NCBI GenBank assembly: GCA_022478985.1
Contig: JAKSZP010009642.1
Span: 1 to 64,000, forward strand
Reading direction: 5' to 3'
Source: Massospora cicadina
Lineage: Eukaryota > Entomophthoromycota > Entomophthoromycetes > Entomophthorales > Entomophthoraceae
DNA length: 64,000 bases
Shown here: positions 34,781 through 45,642 of the stretch, piece after piece
Layout of the letters: every line of letters begins with the position of its first letter
Numbering within the stretch: position 1 is the first letter of the stretch
Made by a program: the position numbers and the translations under genes
The notes under the pieces: model-generated
The model's database searches: none
What the model was told of the DNA's origin: nothing
The model's input: the letters and a program-made list of their open reading frames with translations, nothing else

Positions 34781-35919
34781 ATAAAAAGCCAAAAAGTGAA
34801 ATGGCCCAAACGTACTTACTTATACAAATTTGGATACCTTGAGAGTGATGCTTAAGAAGAAATAAGATCATAAGATCATAGAAAAGACCTGATAACTTAA
34901 TAACATGTAAAACTAACGTTGACAAAATTTTTGTACCTGATAACCTCCTACTTCAATTGTACATCTGAACTGTGTCAAAACACCTCAAATGACGACTTTA
35001 AAAGTGGGTGTAAAAAATTTTAACTATCAGGTTTATAGAAACACCTGATGAGATTAAAGTTCTAGACCGCCTAAATGCCAAGGCGCAACTACGCCTTGTT
35101 CTTAAATACTTAACTGAGTCAAGTTCTTAAAGACCTAAAAAGTGTCGATACTGCTAAGGATGCATATATATTTACAGCTTTACTGATTTAAACTATTCAG
35201 CAAGTACACAGACATATAGATTTTAAAGAGATTTATCCTGAATATGTCCAGAATCTCAACGACACGCTCCTCTTGAAAGAAGTTCTTGATCTAGTTCAAC
35301 TTTTAGTGACAATCATAAAATAATCATGTGTTTTATAGGGGTAAAGCTATACCCATCGTCAATACCATCTCAACAATCTTTTGTCATATCTTTAAAGCTC
35401 ATCAAGATGATCAAATTGGCTTCTGACCTGGAATACTAAAAGAATAAGGATCTTCATATTCTAATAATACCCGCGTGCTATAGGCGCAGATACCTCTTTG
35501 ACTATCCTTATTAAAAACTGACCCTTATAACACCCACAATAGCTTTGTACAATAACTATGATATGCTCATTGTTACTTAGTTTATGCTTAAGTATACAGC
35601 ATCATCATTATAATAGAGAGGTTCCTATCCATTCTCAATTATTAAGTTCCATTGAATTTAACCAATAGAGACCACAAAAGAGATGATATTTTTTTCTGAT
35701 TGAGTATCCTGCATCTGCATTATATTTACACTTATACAACTCAGGATAAAACAAAAAAGCTACATGATTCAGTAGAAGCAGATGAATCAAATATTTTCTA
35801 TGCATCTAAAAATCAGAAGCAATTTTGTAGACAATGAATGACCAATAGAACCATCACTTTAAAACACCTCAAAAATTTTCTTTTTCATATATGACAAAAT
35901 TTATGGTGTTTGCTCATAC

Positions 35920-36045
35920 TAGCCTCAATTCATTCTAAATTTTAGAAACATCTTACAAAAACCCTATTAACATTCTTCTTAGGAACCTCACTGAAAAAGA
36001 GCTCTCAAAAGAAACACCAAGAGATAAAACAAGTTCAGCTGATTA
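35920..36045 (+). pseudogene. Element D dUTPase-like remnant (motif 3 block)
   Basis: SYKNPINILLRNLTEKEL (35951-36004) aligns with dUTPase motif 3 and the next strand (DYRGxVxVxLxNxSxxxF) and with the equivalent blocks of A (YSGELNIILGNIS) and B (AYWKSISILLGNLM). It lies some 450 bp upstream of the RT block. Motif 1 was not located. Confidence 0.5.
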
Positions 36046-36479
36046 CAATTGATGGCATCGAGTAAGTTTGTTACATTGGCACACAACTTGACATGAGATT
36101 ACTTGAAGCCTACTTACTCTGCACCATACATGCATTCAAGTTTCACAACAATTTCTTAAAAGGCTTAAAAAATTTTTTACATGCTGTTTTTATAATATAT
36201 ATCTTCTCTAAATTGGACAGTGATTATTTTCACATGAAAATTTTAGCCTTCTAATTGATGTGGGCGATGCTACCCCTATTTGGTTAAACACTACTGCAAG
36301 TCAAAAGTTGAAGAGCAAAAGTTGAGAATGACACAAGAAATGAATAGCCGCAGTCTTTTAGACAATCTTCTAAGATCAATAACCATCCCCCAACTATTTT
36401 TAATAAAGGAATGGAGCCATTAGGTTGTATAAACTATTGAAAAATAAACATAATTTTTATGAGACAACTAATTTATACT

Positions 36480-36990
36480 ACATATTAATGATGCTCTAGC
36501 CCAACTATTTAGCTCAAACCTTTTCTTCGTGATGAATTTGCCCAGTGGGTAATGTCAGGTGGAACGCTTCCCTAAGAATTAAGAAAAATGCGCTCTCAAT
36601 TTCAGTGAAAACCTTTTTCAACACACTTTTTTCCACAAAGTCTTTGTAATGCTTATGCTTCAATCCAACAAGCAATGGACCAAATAATACATGACTCAAG
36701 ATGATCATGTAATATTGTCTATCTTGACGTCATCACATGTTCTCTAAAACTTTTATTAGACATTTTAAACAGCCTTAAGATTTTTTAAAAACTATATTAT
36801 TCAAATGTTAAACTCAAACCCTCAATATGTTCATCTTATAACGAGAATAGAATTTAACAAGAAAGCCATCTCTTAAGAAAGAATTCAACCTCTTTAAGAT
36901 AAAGTTAAACAATATCAACTTATCCAAATCAGAGAGATTACAAAATGCTTAGGTGCTTCCAAGTAAGATGTGCTATTACTATCAGTCTAT
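36480..36990 (+). pseudogene. Element D reverse transcriptase remnant
   Basis: MMLWPNYLAQTFSS in one frame and DALAQLFSSNLFFVMNLPSG in another correspond to the DDxLxxLxGxxxFSxLDLxSGY block. Further on, SLCNAYASIQQAMDQIIHD matches GLxNAPATFQxxMxxI, and NIVYLDVITCS is the catalytic YLDDI block with the second Asp replaced by Val, so it is inactive. Confidence 0.75.
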
Positions 36991-37059
36991 CTCCAAGTTT
37001 GCTTAGCTCTGTGAACCACTATAAGGTTATAATAAAACTCTATATAATTTGAGTTTAGA

Positions 37060-37520
37060 ACAGAAAGCAACCTTTAAGACACTGAATAAGTTTTTAAACA
37101 ACCCACATCATGCCACCCTTTTTATGAAAAAGCTCAATATCCTCATTCCAATACATCTGACTTTGCTGTTGGAGCTATTACAGATCAATTAGATGAAATT
37201 GTGTGGTTACCCTGTGACTTACTTAAGCAAAATTATTTTCAAGACCTACTACAATTATAGTGTCAATGGGAAGGATTGCCATGCCATACTATTTGCAGTC
37301 AAATACTATCACCCCTTCTTATTATATTTAATAACTTTCAATTTCATCATTGACTACACCTCTTTTTCGTGGGAGAAAGAACCTAGTAGATGACATAGGA
37401 AAATTGACTTGATGGACCTTATAGCTGCAGTATTATGACATAAAGATAGAATTTACGCTGTAATCCGCCACTAAATTTAGATGGACTTAGTCGCTTGATA
37501 AATCTTTACCTAGATAATAG
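37060..37520 (+). pseudogene. Element D RNase H remnant
   Basis: SDFAVGAITDQLDEIVWLPC (about 37150-37210) is the ASDxAvGAvLxQ block of Gypsy RNase H. NYSVNGKDCHAILFAVKYYH (37250-37310) is the YSxxExExLAIxxAxKxxR block, with the catalytic Glu lost. It directly follows RT. Confidence 0.75.
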
Positions 37521-37669
37521 TGAGGCCAAAATACTGCATGACTTTCTTATGACACCCAATGCATGGGATGATGACAATGAGCCAGTAAAGAAGATGCTAT
37601 GGCGGAATTCCTAAAATATTAAGGTCAAAGATAGGAATTTGTGTAAAGTGGGCACACTCTGGATTCCAT

Positions 37670-38500
37670 ACTATGCCCTTCAGAACAGTACTTATAATTA
37701 TTGAAGACCACACTATTCTTGGCCATGGTGGAGTATGCAAGACTTATAGATGGATTAAATATCAATAAAATTGAAGTTATTAAGGATTTTATTGTAGATG
37801 TCCTGGATGCATCTTTATCCCATAAAAACTATGTTTACAAGTCAAAGTACCAATAGCAACTGAATACACCTCAACAACACTTCCACACTATTTTCTCAGA
37901 CGTGGTGGGTCTATTACTACAAAGCACTAGCAGGATTCAATATATACTAGTAGAAGTTGGTCACTCCTTAAAGTAAGTTGAATCTAATGCTCTTCCAGCT
38001 CAAACTGATAAAGCCAACGCTACTACCTTACATCAGCACGTCTTATACAATAAGGCTGCCCTCTGGTGCTCCTCTGCAATAATGAAAGAATTTACGTCAA
38101 GGGTTTCTAAGATCCTGGCTACCTCTATTGGGACTCAGAAACTTTTTGTCACCCTAAAACCCTTATATGACTGGTGCCATGGAGTGAGATAGAAGATCTC
38201 TAGTTTTATTTTACGCAAAAATGACCACTTCAGATCCTCTAAATTGGGATCAATACTTTCCTAGAGCTCTTATGGTACACCATATCAGTTACCATCAAAT
38301 ACTAAAAAAGTCCACAATTTAAAATCTTCTTTTAAAAAGAACCTAATAAGGATTTATTAGCTTACAATGTCACCTCTGCTAGGTCTGAAGACTCTGATAA
38401 GGTTATGAAGGGATTTTCTCTACTATTTATTAAGTAAAAGAAGAAGATTTAACTAACTTGGCAAGGATAGTTATTAAAAAAGGTTGAGATGCCAAAGAGT
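37670..38500 (+). pseudogene. Element D integrase remnant
   Basis: TTLPHYFLRRGGSITTK-type pieces near 37880-37920 (FHTIFSDVVGLLL) match the core block with the first Asp (DxVGPLP). NYVKG-type remnants near 38080 and PLNWDQYFPRALMVHHISYH at 38232-38291 match the KxNWDKxLPxALLAxRxSxH block near the C-terminus. Stops are frequent. Confidence 0.6.
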
Positions 38501-38593
38501 TCAGTCAAATTTACCCACCTCTTAGATCTCATATTTAGTCTTAAACTAATATAATTGTATTATCACTTGTAAAATTTCAAGTATGGATTACTC

Positions 38594-38611
38594 AACTACC
38601 CCCTATAGTGA
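38594..38611 (-). other. Orphan PBS-like sequence on the minus strand
   Basis: The minus strand reads TGGTGCTCACTATAGGGGG, essentially the consensus PBS of the LTR elements in this window. It faces away from element B and matches the position a 5' LTR of a minus-strand element would give (LTR to its right). The supposed host LTR would then be cut by element B at 38692. Confidence 0.4.
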
Positions 38612-38691
38612 GCACCAAATGTAAAATTTAAGTCTAATGTACAGGTTCAGATGTGTGAGGTGCATAAATTATTGATATAGTAATTGACTAG

Positions 38692-39183
38692 TGTCTGGAT
38701 TACTACCCAAATTAAAGATTTGGATGAGTTAGACAGCGGTATTTGAACCCAAACTGGAGATTTGGATAAGTTGAACGATGGTATTCAAACCCAAACTGTC
38801 CAAAAGCTGAAATTTTTATTGGAGATAATCCTGATGAAATTTCAGCCATAAAATCGATGTTCAAACCCAATCTATGAGGCGAATGAATCCAATTAGAAAA
38901 TGAGAACTAGGTCTTGGCTTAGTATGCGTGAAGATTGACTGAGACATTGGCCTGTTTTCCTTATATTGTGCAATCTATGCTAATAAACTTTAGCTTTCTT
39001 CTTTCTTCCATTTTAAGTTAAAATTAGTGTATTATATTTAGAATTGCCTCACCAGACTAAATATCTGGTATAAGACTTTTTGAACAAAAGAAGCAAAAAA
39101 TTATTATTTCAACACCCTCAAGCTTCAGGTCCCCTGGCAAAAAATATCAAGAGATATGTGGTAACGCACCTGTGATCCCAACA
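38692..39183 (+). repeat. 5' LTR of element B
   Basis: Aligns end to end with 44098-44589, including CTATGAGGCGAATGAATCC, GAAGATTGACTGAGACATTG and GTGGTAACGCACC. Starts tgtctggat (from TGTTGGGAT) and ends atcccaaca. Confidence 0.92.
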
Positions 39184-39187
39184 AAAC

Positions 39188-39201
39188 TGGTGCTTACTGC
39201 C
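39188..39201 (+). other. Primer binding site of element B
   Basis: TGGTGCTTACTGCC lies 4 bases after the LTR. Its first 11 bases equal those of the PBS of element C on the opposite strand at 54086, implying the same primer tRNA 3' end (AGTAAGCACCA). Confidence 0.7.
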
Positions 39202-39289
39202 AGGTACACCCTGAGTCCATGGGGAAATGTAAAATAAACAAATAATGATCAATAACAATTTGGCATCCATCTCTTTTTAGATCAAGAAC

Positions 39290-40180
39290 GCCTTAACCTC
39301 TTGACTAATTTAACCACTATGATGTGTGGGATGGAGCAACGAATTCTCACCCTTGAGCAACACCAACTCAAACTTCGAGGTGCAACTAATGAGCTCAAAA
39401 TTGAATTTAGCAGTTATCCCCTCTTGTCACCACCAAATTGGCCCTTCACCACCTCATGATCGGGTAGGCTCAATAATCGAGGATATTAACACCTTACAAA
39501 ATAAAGTGGACGCCCTCCATCCTTATGAAACGTCAAGAAGTATCAGTTCCTCCTTAGGTGAAAACGTCCCTAATAATAGTTCACATTGTTTGGCATTTGA
39601 CCCCCTAATAGCACATTTAAACCGTCATTCAAAGAGAAGTACATCCCAGGAAAAGGGAGCATCTTCTCTTTCATATTTTGTTATGAATTTGCTATGGAGG
39701 AAGCCACTGACACCCAACGTCTCAAACACCTAACTAATTGTCTTAGTCGCATAGCTCAAGACATTATGGTACCTCACCTAATGCTTTGCCAGACTTTGGA
39801 TGACGCCAAGACTGCCTTGCTTCAGGAGTTTGGGAGCGACCTAGCTTTATCCAACCAAAAGCAAACTTTTATGGGTATAAGCTTTAAATGGGGAGAAAAT
39901 GCCACTGAATTTACTCACCATTTTTACCTTAAAGCTCAAACGTTAATTGCAGAAAAACGTCTTACTTTAGATGATGCTATCACTGCTTTGTTTTCAGCGT
40001 TTAAAAATATGCCTAACATTCTATTTTATCTTAAAGCGGTGAAGTCTAGCTGGACGTCTCTCATCCATATCAAAGAAGCTATTTTGTAGATTCTGAATGA
40101 CCTACTCAAACCTACTGGGCCCACTTGTTTTAATAATAATAACAAGCTTCAGCTCCAAATGCTAGCGGTTACACCCCCAA
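39290..40180 (+). pseudogene. Element B gag remnant
   Basis: Overlapping frames at 39326-39733 and 39694-40089 contain YEFAMEEATDTQRLKHLTN-type capsid sequence (the second frame starts inside it), then TLDDAKTALLQEFGSDLALS, KQTFMGISFKWGENATEF and AQTLIAEKRLTLDDAITALF. A gag-like order of capsid helices continues to about 40170. No CCHC knuckle is seen. It closely resembles the gag of element C. The upstream part encodes a likely coiled-coil (MMCGMEQRILTLEQHQLKLR). Confidence 0.75.
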
Positions 40181-41087
40181 GTCGCCTACACCTGAATTAT
40201 ACTGCACCCATTGAAAGAGAACCAACTACACTGTATACTTTTGCCACATCCTTCAATATAAGTTAGCAAAAGATCAGTCATTATAGGGCAAGAGGCTTCC
40301 TATGCTGACGGAAAGCAAGTGCATCAAGACCCTTGTTCTAGCTCTAGCTCTATTCCCAGCACTTCAAATTGTTTTGTGTTAGCTGCGCCTGCAGAAGTTG
40401 ACGTACCTCTTTCTATTCAAGGAAATAAAAATCTCCAGCCTTCTTACTTTTATGTTTGTCAGTTACCCCAGCAAATTTTGACAGTCAAATCTTCTATGGA
40501 AAGTCAAGCACTGGCAGATAAAACTGTCAAAAGCATTATATAGCCCTGAGCTTGGCTGTGGAAGAATCCTCCATTGGCTTCACTAAAAATCCCTAATGAT
40601 ATTTTATTTGCTGTTAATTCCCAGTTTTGACCTTTGGTGGTTCTAGTCAAGGTAATCATACATAAGGATAATAGTCTTGGCGATAATTGACACTTTTCCC
40701 TGGTTAACGTTACTTCCTCCTGACTTATCCAAAAAAGGCTCCCAACTTGATTACCAAAGCTGAATATGGGACAGCCAGTAATCAGTTAACTAAGGCGATA
40801 GGAGCATATTCTGCTTTACCCCTTCATTTGGAAAACTTTTAATTACTGCCCCCACCATTGCATCAGAAAACTTAATTATTAGTTCCTTATAGGGGTCCAC
40901 TGATGCAATTTTTTAACTGCATCATCAACCACAAAGAAAAATACCTGTCCATACTAGGGTATCAAATACCATTGATATTCAAACTCCCCATCAAAAATAA
41001 ATGAGTCCAAAAAATGGACATGCATCTCTTGATTACCCATCCCCCATTTGCAAAGTCAAATACCAAGTCCTAGGGAAATATAAGTTA
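40181..41087 (+). pseudogene. Element B gag C-terminus / presumed protease region
   Basis: Broken plus-strand frames between gag and the dUTPase-like domain. The position fits the protease, but I could not find a convincing D(T/S)G motif. A serine-rich stretch (about 40330-40370) could be a gag linker. Confidence 0.4.
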
Positions 41088-41384
41088 CACCCGGAGGCAG
41101 TGGATTCCAAAGATGGGATCCCTCTATATGCCCCTCATCCTATTACAATACCCTCTGGATCACAAGTTATTGTGGATATGGGATCCATATTCTCATCCCT
41201 CCTAATCAAATCTGGAGTTAAGCGGACACCCAAACCCTTCAATAAAAGAAGCGTCGACCTTACCAGTATTTTGGATCCTGCCTATTGGAAATCTATCTCT
41301 ATCTTGTTAGGGAATTTAATGAATCATACCCACCAAGTCCCTCAGCATGCCCCTATTGCTTATGTAAAACTATGTCCCATTGAT
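41088..41384 (+). pseudogene. Element B dUTPase-like domain
   Basis: One open frame (41001-41462) holds a full-length match to the trimeric dUTPase fold: DGIPLYAPHPITIPSGSQVI (motif 1 region, family GxDLYxxxxxxIPPxxxxxV), LLIKSGVKRT (motif 2 region, family xRSGLA), SVDLTSILDPAYWKSI (motif 3, family IDxGxGVIDEDYRGxV), ISILLGNLMN and then HAPIAYVKLCPI (family GDRIAQLIxxxI). The Asp and Tyr of motif 3 are kept. The motif 1 Asp is Pro and the motif 2 Arg is Lys, so catalysis is doubtful. Family role: hydrolyses dUTP and so limits uracil in cDNA. RT follows within about 30 bp. Confidence 0.72.
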
Positions 41385-41406
41385 ATTATCGCCAATGTGA
41401 GCTGTT

Positions 41407-42340
41407 TTGGATCATTACAGAGATTTAGGATTCGATCCCCTACCCACCATAGCTCTGGTTAAAAGCAGGGTTGGAGATAATCTTACCCATAATGAACACC
41501 AGAATGTCAAAGACTTCCTTAAGGAGTATGGCAATATTTTTTTGAGACCAAGTGATTACAGAAAAATGTCTGGGGTAATTTACCATATTGAGACTAAAGC
41601 TCACCCTCCATTTTAATGCCGGCCATACAAAAAATCTAAAGTGGAGGAGGCTCAGGTGGTCTTAAAGTTACATCAAATGTTAAAGGCCAGTTTACTGGTG
41701 CCTGCTAAAAGCCCGTGGGATTCCCTTCTTTTATTAATTTAGAAGAAGGATGGTGGCCATTGTGTTGTCATGGATTATTGCCGCCTCAATTCTATCACAC
41801 AAAAAGACAGCTATCCTTTTTGCATATAGATGAATCCTTACGCTTGATGTCAGGGTCCCACTATTTCTCAGCTATTAATCTTGCCGGCAGATACTGTAAA
41901 GTTGATTTGTCACCGGAAGATCATGGAAATGCACTCTCATCTCGAGTGAAGGACTATTTGAACCCACTTAAATGCCTCAGGGGTTGTGTAACGCCCCTAC
42001 TACATTCCAACGAGCCATGGACGAATTCTTAGGCAATAAAAAACGCTCCTGTGTGCTTATTTATCTCGATGATATTACCATTTTTTCTATAACCTTTACT
42101 GAACATCTAGACCACCTCAGGCAAGTTTTTCAGTAGTTAAGGCAATTGTCGTTAAAACTAAAGCCATCCAAATGCTCTTTCTTTCAGAGTGAGATGGATT
42201 TTTTGGGCCATAAGGTAAGTAAAGCCAGAATATCCCCAATGGATGACAAGGTCTTGACTATTTCAAAAATGAACCCCCTAAATCTCTACAAGACATACAA
42301 GTTTTCTTAGGGATATTGGGTTATTATCACCAGTTTATCC
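41407..42340 (+). pseudogene. Element B reverse transcriptase remnant
   Basis: A linker DNLTHNEHQNVKDFLKEYGN, then IYHIETKAHPPF with CRPYKKSKVEEAQV, KSPWDSLLL, DYCRLNSITQK, LRLMSGSHYFSAINLAGRYC, KCLRGCVTPLLHSNEPWTNS (NAPxTFQRAMD block in another frame) and SCVLIYLDDITIFS with the intact catalytic YLDD at about 42055-42085. DFLGHKVSKA and an FLGxxGYY block close the domain (to about 42340). A few frameshifts and stops; otherwise well preserved. Confidence 0.88.
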
Positions 42341-42379
42341 CCCGCTTTGCAGACACCTATAAGCCTCTAGTGAATCTAC

Positions 42380-42870
42380 TAAAAAAAGGGATACCCTTTC
42401 AGTGGAAATAAGAGCAACAACAGGATTTTGACCTGCTACACATCTCTCTCCCACTCTCCAGTTTTTTTCACCCAAATTTTGATAAACCCTTTCTCCTCTT
42501 TACTTATGCTAGTGATATAGGTGTTTGAGCCATACTATCCCAACATGTCAAAAACTTAGTGGGCCATCCTATCACCTATTATAGCAAGATCTTATCCAAA
42601 GCCAAATGCAACTATAGCAATACAGAATGCAAATGCTTGGCAATCCTGTTGGCTATTAAGAATTTTCGACCTTATTTATATAGAAAACATATCATCATAA
42701 TTACTGACCATGCATCATTACAATGCTACAGCAAATGAAGGACCCTGACAGAAGATTAGTCCAATGGGCGTTAAAACGTCAAAACTATGACTTTTCTATT
42801 ATCCACTGACCAGGGACTATCCACCAAAATGAATTTTGCTTATTTTGGCTTCCCATATTAACTTTAACTA
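42380..42870 (+). pseudogene. Element B RNase H remnant
   Basis: LLFTYASDIGV and AILSQHVKNLVGHPITYYSK (about 42490-42590), then KCNYSNTECKCLAILLAIKN, IIIITDHASL, and KRQNYDFSIIH: the complete Gypsy RNase H order with TYASD replacing the usual TDASD and NTECKCLAI for the Glu block. Directly after RT. Confidence 0.85.
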
Positions 42871-43039
42871 ACCCTGAAGAGGATTGACTCTATGACCTCC
42901 TAACACAATTACATTTATGGAAGGACAAATCCCTGACCCTTCAGAAAGGATTAGCAAAGAAATCGACAAATCTTCAAGTCAAGAACGGCCAATTGTGTAA
43001 ACTTGTGTCCAAAAAGTGGGAGCCCTATGTACAACCTTC

Positions 43040-43990
43040 AGATTGAACTGACGTCATATCAGAGGGACATTGGCAAGTTGGCCACGGAGGAATTTTGAAA
43101 ACCTACCAGTGGCTAAAAACTTAATGTTATGGAAAGGAATGCTTGTTTCAATCCAGGATGTATTAGAATTCTGCCTGGTATGCAAAAGTCAGGCTGGACC
43201 TAATCCCCAACCTCAGCATCCAGTGGTTCCGCCCTATAAACATTTCATACCATTAGCATTGATGTTGTGGGACCTCTCCCTCAAGCCTTTAAAGGTCATC
43301 GGTTCCTCCTTCTAGTCATGGACCATTTAACTAAGTGGTTTAATGCATTATCTCTACTCTCAGCTTTGGCAAAGTCTATTGCCACGTTTTTATGTAATTG
43401 GTTTATTACCCAACATGAGTGCCCTAAAATCATTCTTTCCAATTGTGGGCAAAAGTTCTGATTGATGCTGGTATAAATTAAGCTGAACTGATGGGAACCA
43501 CACAGGTATTCTCCACCCCCTACCTTCCTGCAACCAATGGCGTTTTAGAGCGGGCAAATGGTACCCTAACTGCAATCCTCTGGAAAATGGCTATGACTGA
43601 CCCCTTCACTGGCCCCTATACTTGTCAGGTGCGATTCTGGCCTATAGAATCAGATATTATCGAATAACCAATATGTCACCATTCCAAGCGTTGTACAGCA
43701 GAAATCCTCATTTGCCTTCTAAAGTGCAGGATATGCTTGACCAAGCTTTTCCTGAAGCCCCTGAAGTCACTATGCAAAGTATTGCCAATGATATTTTCTG
43801 ACTTCAGGCCCTGGTTTCAGAAGACCTGTCCGCTACAAACAATAGAGAAATAGCTCACTTTAATGATAAGCATGAATACATCCCTCAACTGGGTGACCTA
43901 GTCCTTTTCTACTAACACCATCCTAGAGGTTGTGACATAAAATTAGGTACCAACTGTTTGGGGCCTTACAGAGTCATATATAGATGGGGC
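43040..43990 (+). pseudogene. Element B integrase remnant
   Basis: Zinc-finger part GHWQVGHGGILKTYQWLK with C-X2-C (CLVCKSQ) at 43060-43190, core VVGPLPQ near 43268, LVMDHLTKWFNALSLLSALA (43310-43370), HECPKIILSNCGQKF (catalytic DNG changed to NCG), PATNGVLERANGTL near 43535 with the catalytic Glu, then MTDPFTGPY and RNPHLPSKVQ. The C-terminus (GDLVLFY, LGPYRVIYRWG) ends in NQVHS.FLCPFYPLSQDLEG, which overlaps the polypurine tract. No chromodomain is seen. Confidence 0.85.
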
Positions 43991-44085
43991 AACAAACACT
44001 CAATCATAGAGGTTGTTCAAAGTACCATAGTAAACCAAGTACATAGTTGATTTCTCTGTCCATTTTATCCCCTGAGCCAAGATCT

Positions 44086-44094
44086 AGAGGGGGA
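44086..44094 (+). other. Polypurine tract of element B
   Basis: AGAGGGGGA lies 3 bases before the TGTTGGGATTCC start of the 3' LTR (44098). Confidence 0.75.
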
Positions 44095-44097
44095 TGT

Positions 44098-44589
44098 TGT
44101 TGGGATTCCTACCCAAATCAGAGATTCAGATAAGTTAACCAGCATGATTTGAACCCAAAACTGGAGATTCAGATAAGTTGGATGACAGGATTTGAACCTG
44201 AACCGTCCAAAAAAAGCTGAGACCGTTATTGGGATAATTCCCAACGAAATTCTAGCCTTAAAATTGGTGCTCAAACTCGATCTATGAGGCGAATGAATCC
44301 CAATTAGAAAATGAGAACTAGATCTGGCTTAGTATGCATGAAGATTGACTGAGACATTGGCCTGATTTCCATTATACTGTTCAATCTAAGCTAATTAAAT
44401 TTACTTTCTTCTTTTCTCCATTTTAATTTAAAATTGGTGTATTATTTGGAATTGCCTCACCAGACTAAGTATCTGATATAATATTTTTTGACCAAAAGAA
44501 GCAAAAAGTATTATCCAACACCCTTGAGCTTCAGGTCCCCTGGCCAAAAATATCAAGGGATACGTGGTAACGCACCCATGATCCTGACA
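44098..44589 (+). repeat. 3' LTR of element B
   Basis: 492 bp, starting TGTTGGGATTCC and ending ATCCTGACA; partner of 38692-39183. The two copies differ at scattered sites, mostly transitions. Confidence 0.92.
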
Positions 44590-44594
44590 ACTGG

Positions 44595-45028
44595 GTTGAC
44601 AATATTATGAAGACTATCATTCTAGTTGAGCTTCTCACAATCAATTTGAGTATTGTCTCCAACGCTAGACTCATGCTAACGCTAATACTTACACCATTTA
44701 AAGTACTTATGGAAAGCAAGAAGACTTTTCCTTCAAACTCTTCTTCTCTGTGAAACTTAAACTATTATTAGGGTCAGAGGTTCTCTCTTCCTCTCTTTTC
44801 AGGAGCCCGTAGAGTAGCTGATAAACTCTTAGACAAGGGAATTTTTTATCAACACTAATTTCAATAGTTGGCAAATGACAAATATTTAGAAGAAATCTTC
44901 TAACTTCCACTATAATCTAAAGATTATACAATAAAAACTATCTAGATGTTATTTCAGGTGAACTAATTGATATTGTTTTTAATAAAAAAACAAGGGAATA
45001 TATAAGGGAATCCAACGCCCAACTCTTC
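44595..45028. other. Gap between element B and a candidate LTR, no gene
   Basis: It continues the host sequence cut by element B. Short chance frames only. Confidence 0.4.
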
Positions 45029-45632
45029 TGTTGGTGCCCCTCTACGGAAACAGCATCCATTACTAGTGGATTAGCCCTTGGGAGTCATCTCAGACAATAT
45101 CCTTCCTCATCCGTCTAGTTAGATTTTGTCACCAACTAGAAAACACTCCCTTCTGGGTTAAACTAAGAATTTGGCTCAACGCCTTCGCTCAACCCCAGTG
45201 GATTATCATCATTAGGCTAGCAATATGCTTAGGTAATGGGACCTTTTACCCATTGACAGCAGGTTGCGTTACTAAAAATGTCATTTTGCAAGTTGCTACA
45301 AAGGTGTTGTCAATGCCCAGCATGTCAATAAACCCTTATTTAATCAGCAACAAAATCTGATAAACTCATACATAATTATTGAATTATCTATTGTTAAATT
45401 GATAATCAGATTATATGATATTTGTAGGGGATTTTCCCTGACAGAACATTAGTAATCTGGCAGAATCAAATCCTAAAGGATCAATTAATATCCCATTAAA
45501 AATGACAAACAACAATAGTTATCATCTCTTATGGTAACCCATATCTGCTATGGTAAATCGCAATTAGATCATAAAGCATATATTCATATAACTAAATAAG
45601 ATGTATTATGTGGGCATACCTAAATCCCAACA
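45029..45632 (-). repeat. Candidate LTR (3' LTR of a minus-strand element)
   Basis: The 604-bp segment begins TGTTGGTGCC and ends AATCCCAACA on the plus strand, i.e. inverted TGTTGG..CCAACA ends like the LTR of element B. On the minus strand it is preceded at once by AAGAGGGGGG (45642-45633), an ideal polypurine tract. No second copy was found in the window. Confidence 0.5.
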
Positions 45633-45642
45633 CCCCCCTCTT

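Larger units (their letters stand above)
33315..38500 (+). mobile_element. Decayed Ty3/Gypsy element D
   Basis: Plus-strand order: PBS-like TAGCCCTCAGATATATAGGGG-type sequence at 33315-33335, gag at about 34.5-34.8 kb, dUTPase-like block at 35.95 kb, RT at 36.48-36.99 kb, RNase H at 37.1-37.5 kb, integrase at 37.7-38.5 kb. The order is that of elements A, B and C. Its LTRs were not paired. Element B lies just downstream. Confidence 0.65.
38692..44589 (+). mobile_element. Ty3/Gypsy element B with 492-bp LTRs and 5-bp TSD
   Basis: Both LTRs are 492 bp with TGTTGGGAT..ATCCCAACA-type ends (decayed at the left). The flanks ACTAG (38687-38691) and ACTGG (44590-44594) are a TSD with one change. A PBS follows the 5' LTR and a polypurine tract precedes the 3' LTR. 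The interior order is gag, dUTPase-like, RT, RNase H, integrase. It is the most complete Gypsy element here, though disabled by stops. Confidence 0.93.

Noticed and set aside
44065..44274. 69-codon minus-strand frame
   Set aside because: It spans the polypurine tract and start of the 3' LTR of element B, so it is fortuitous.
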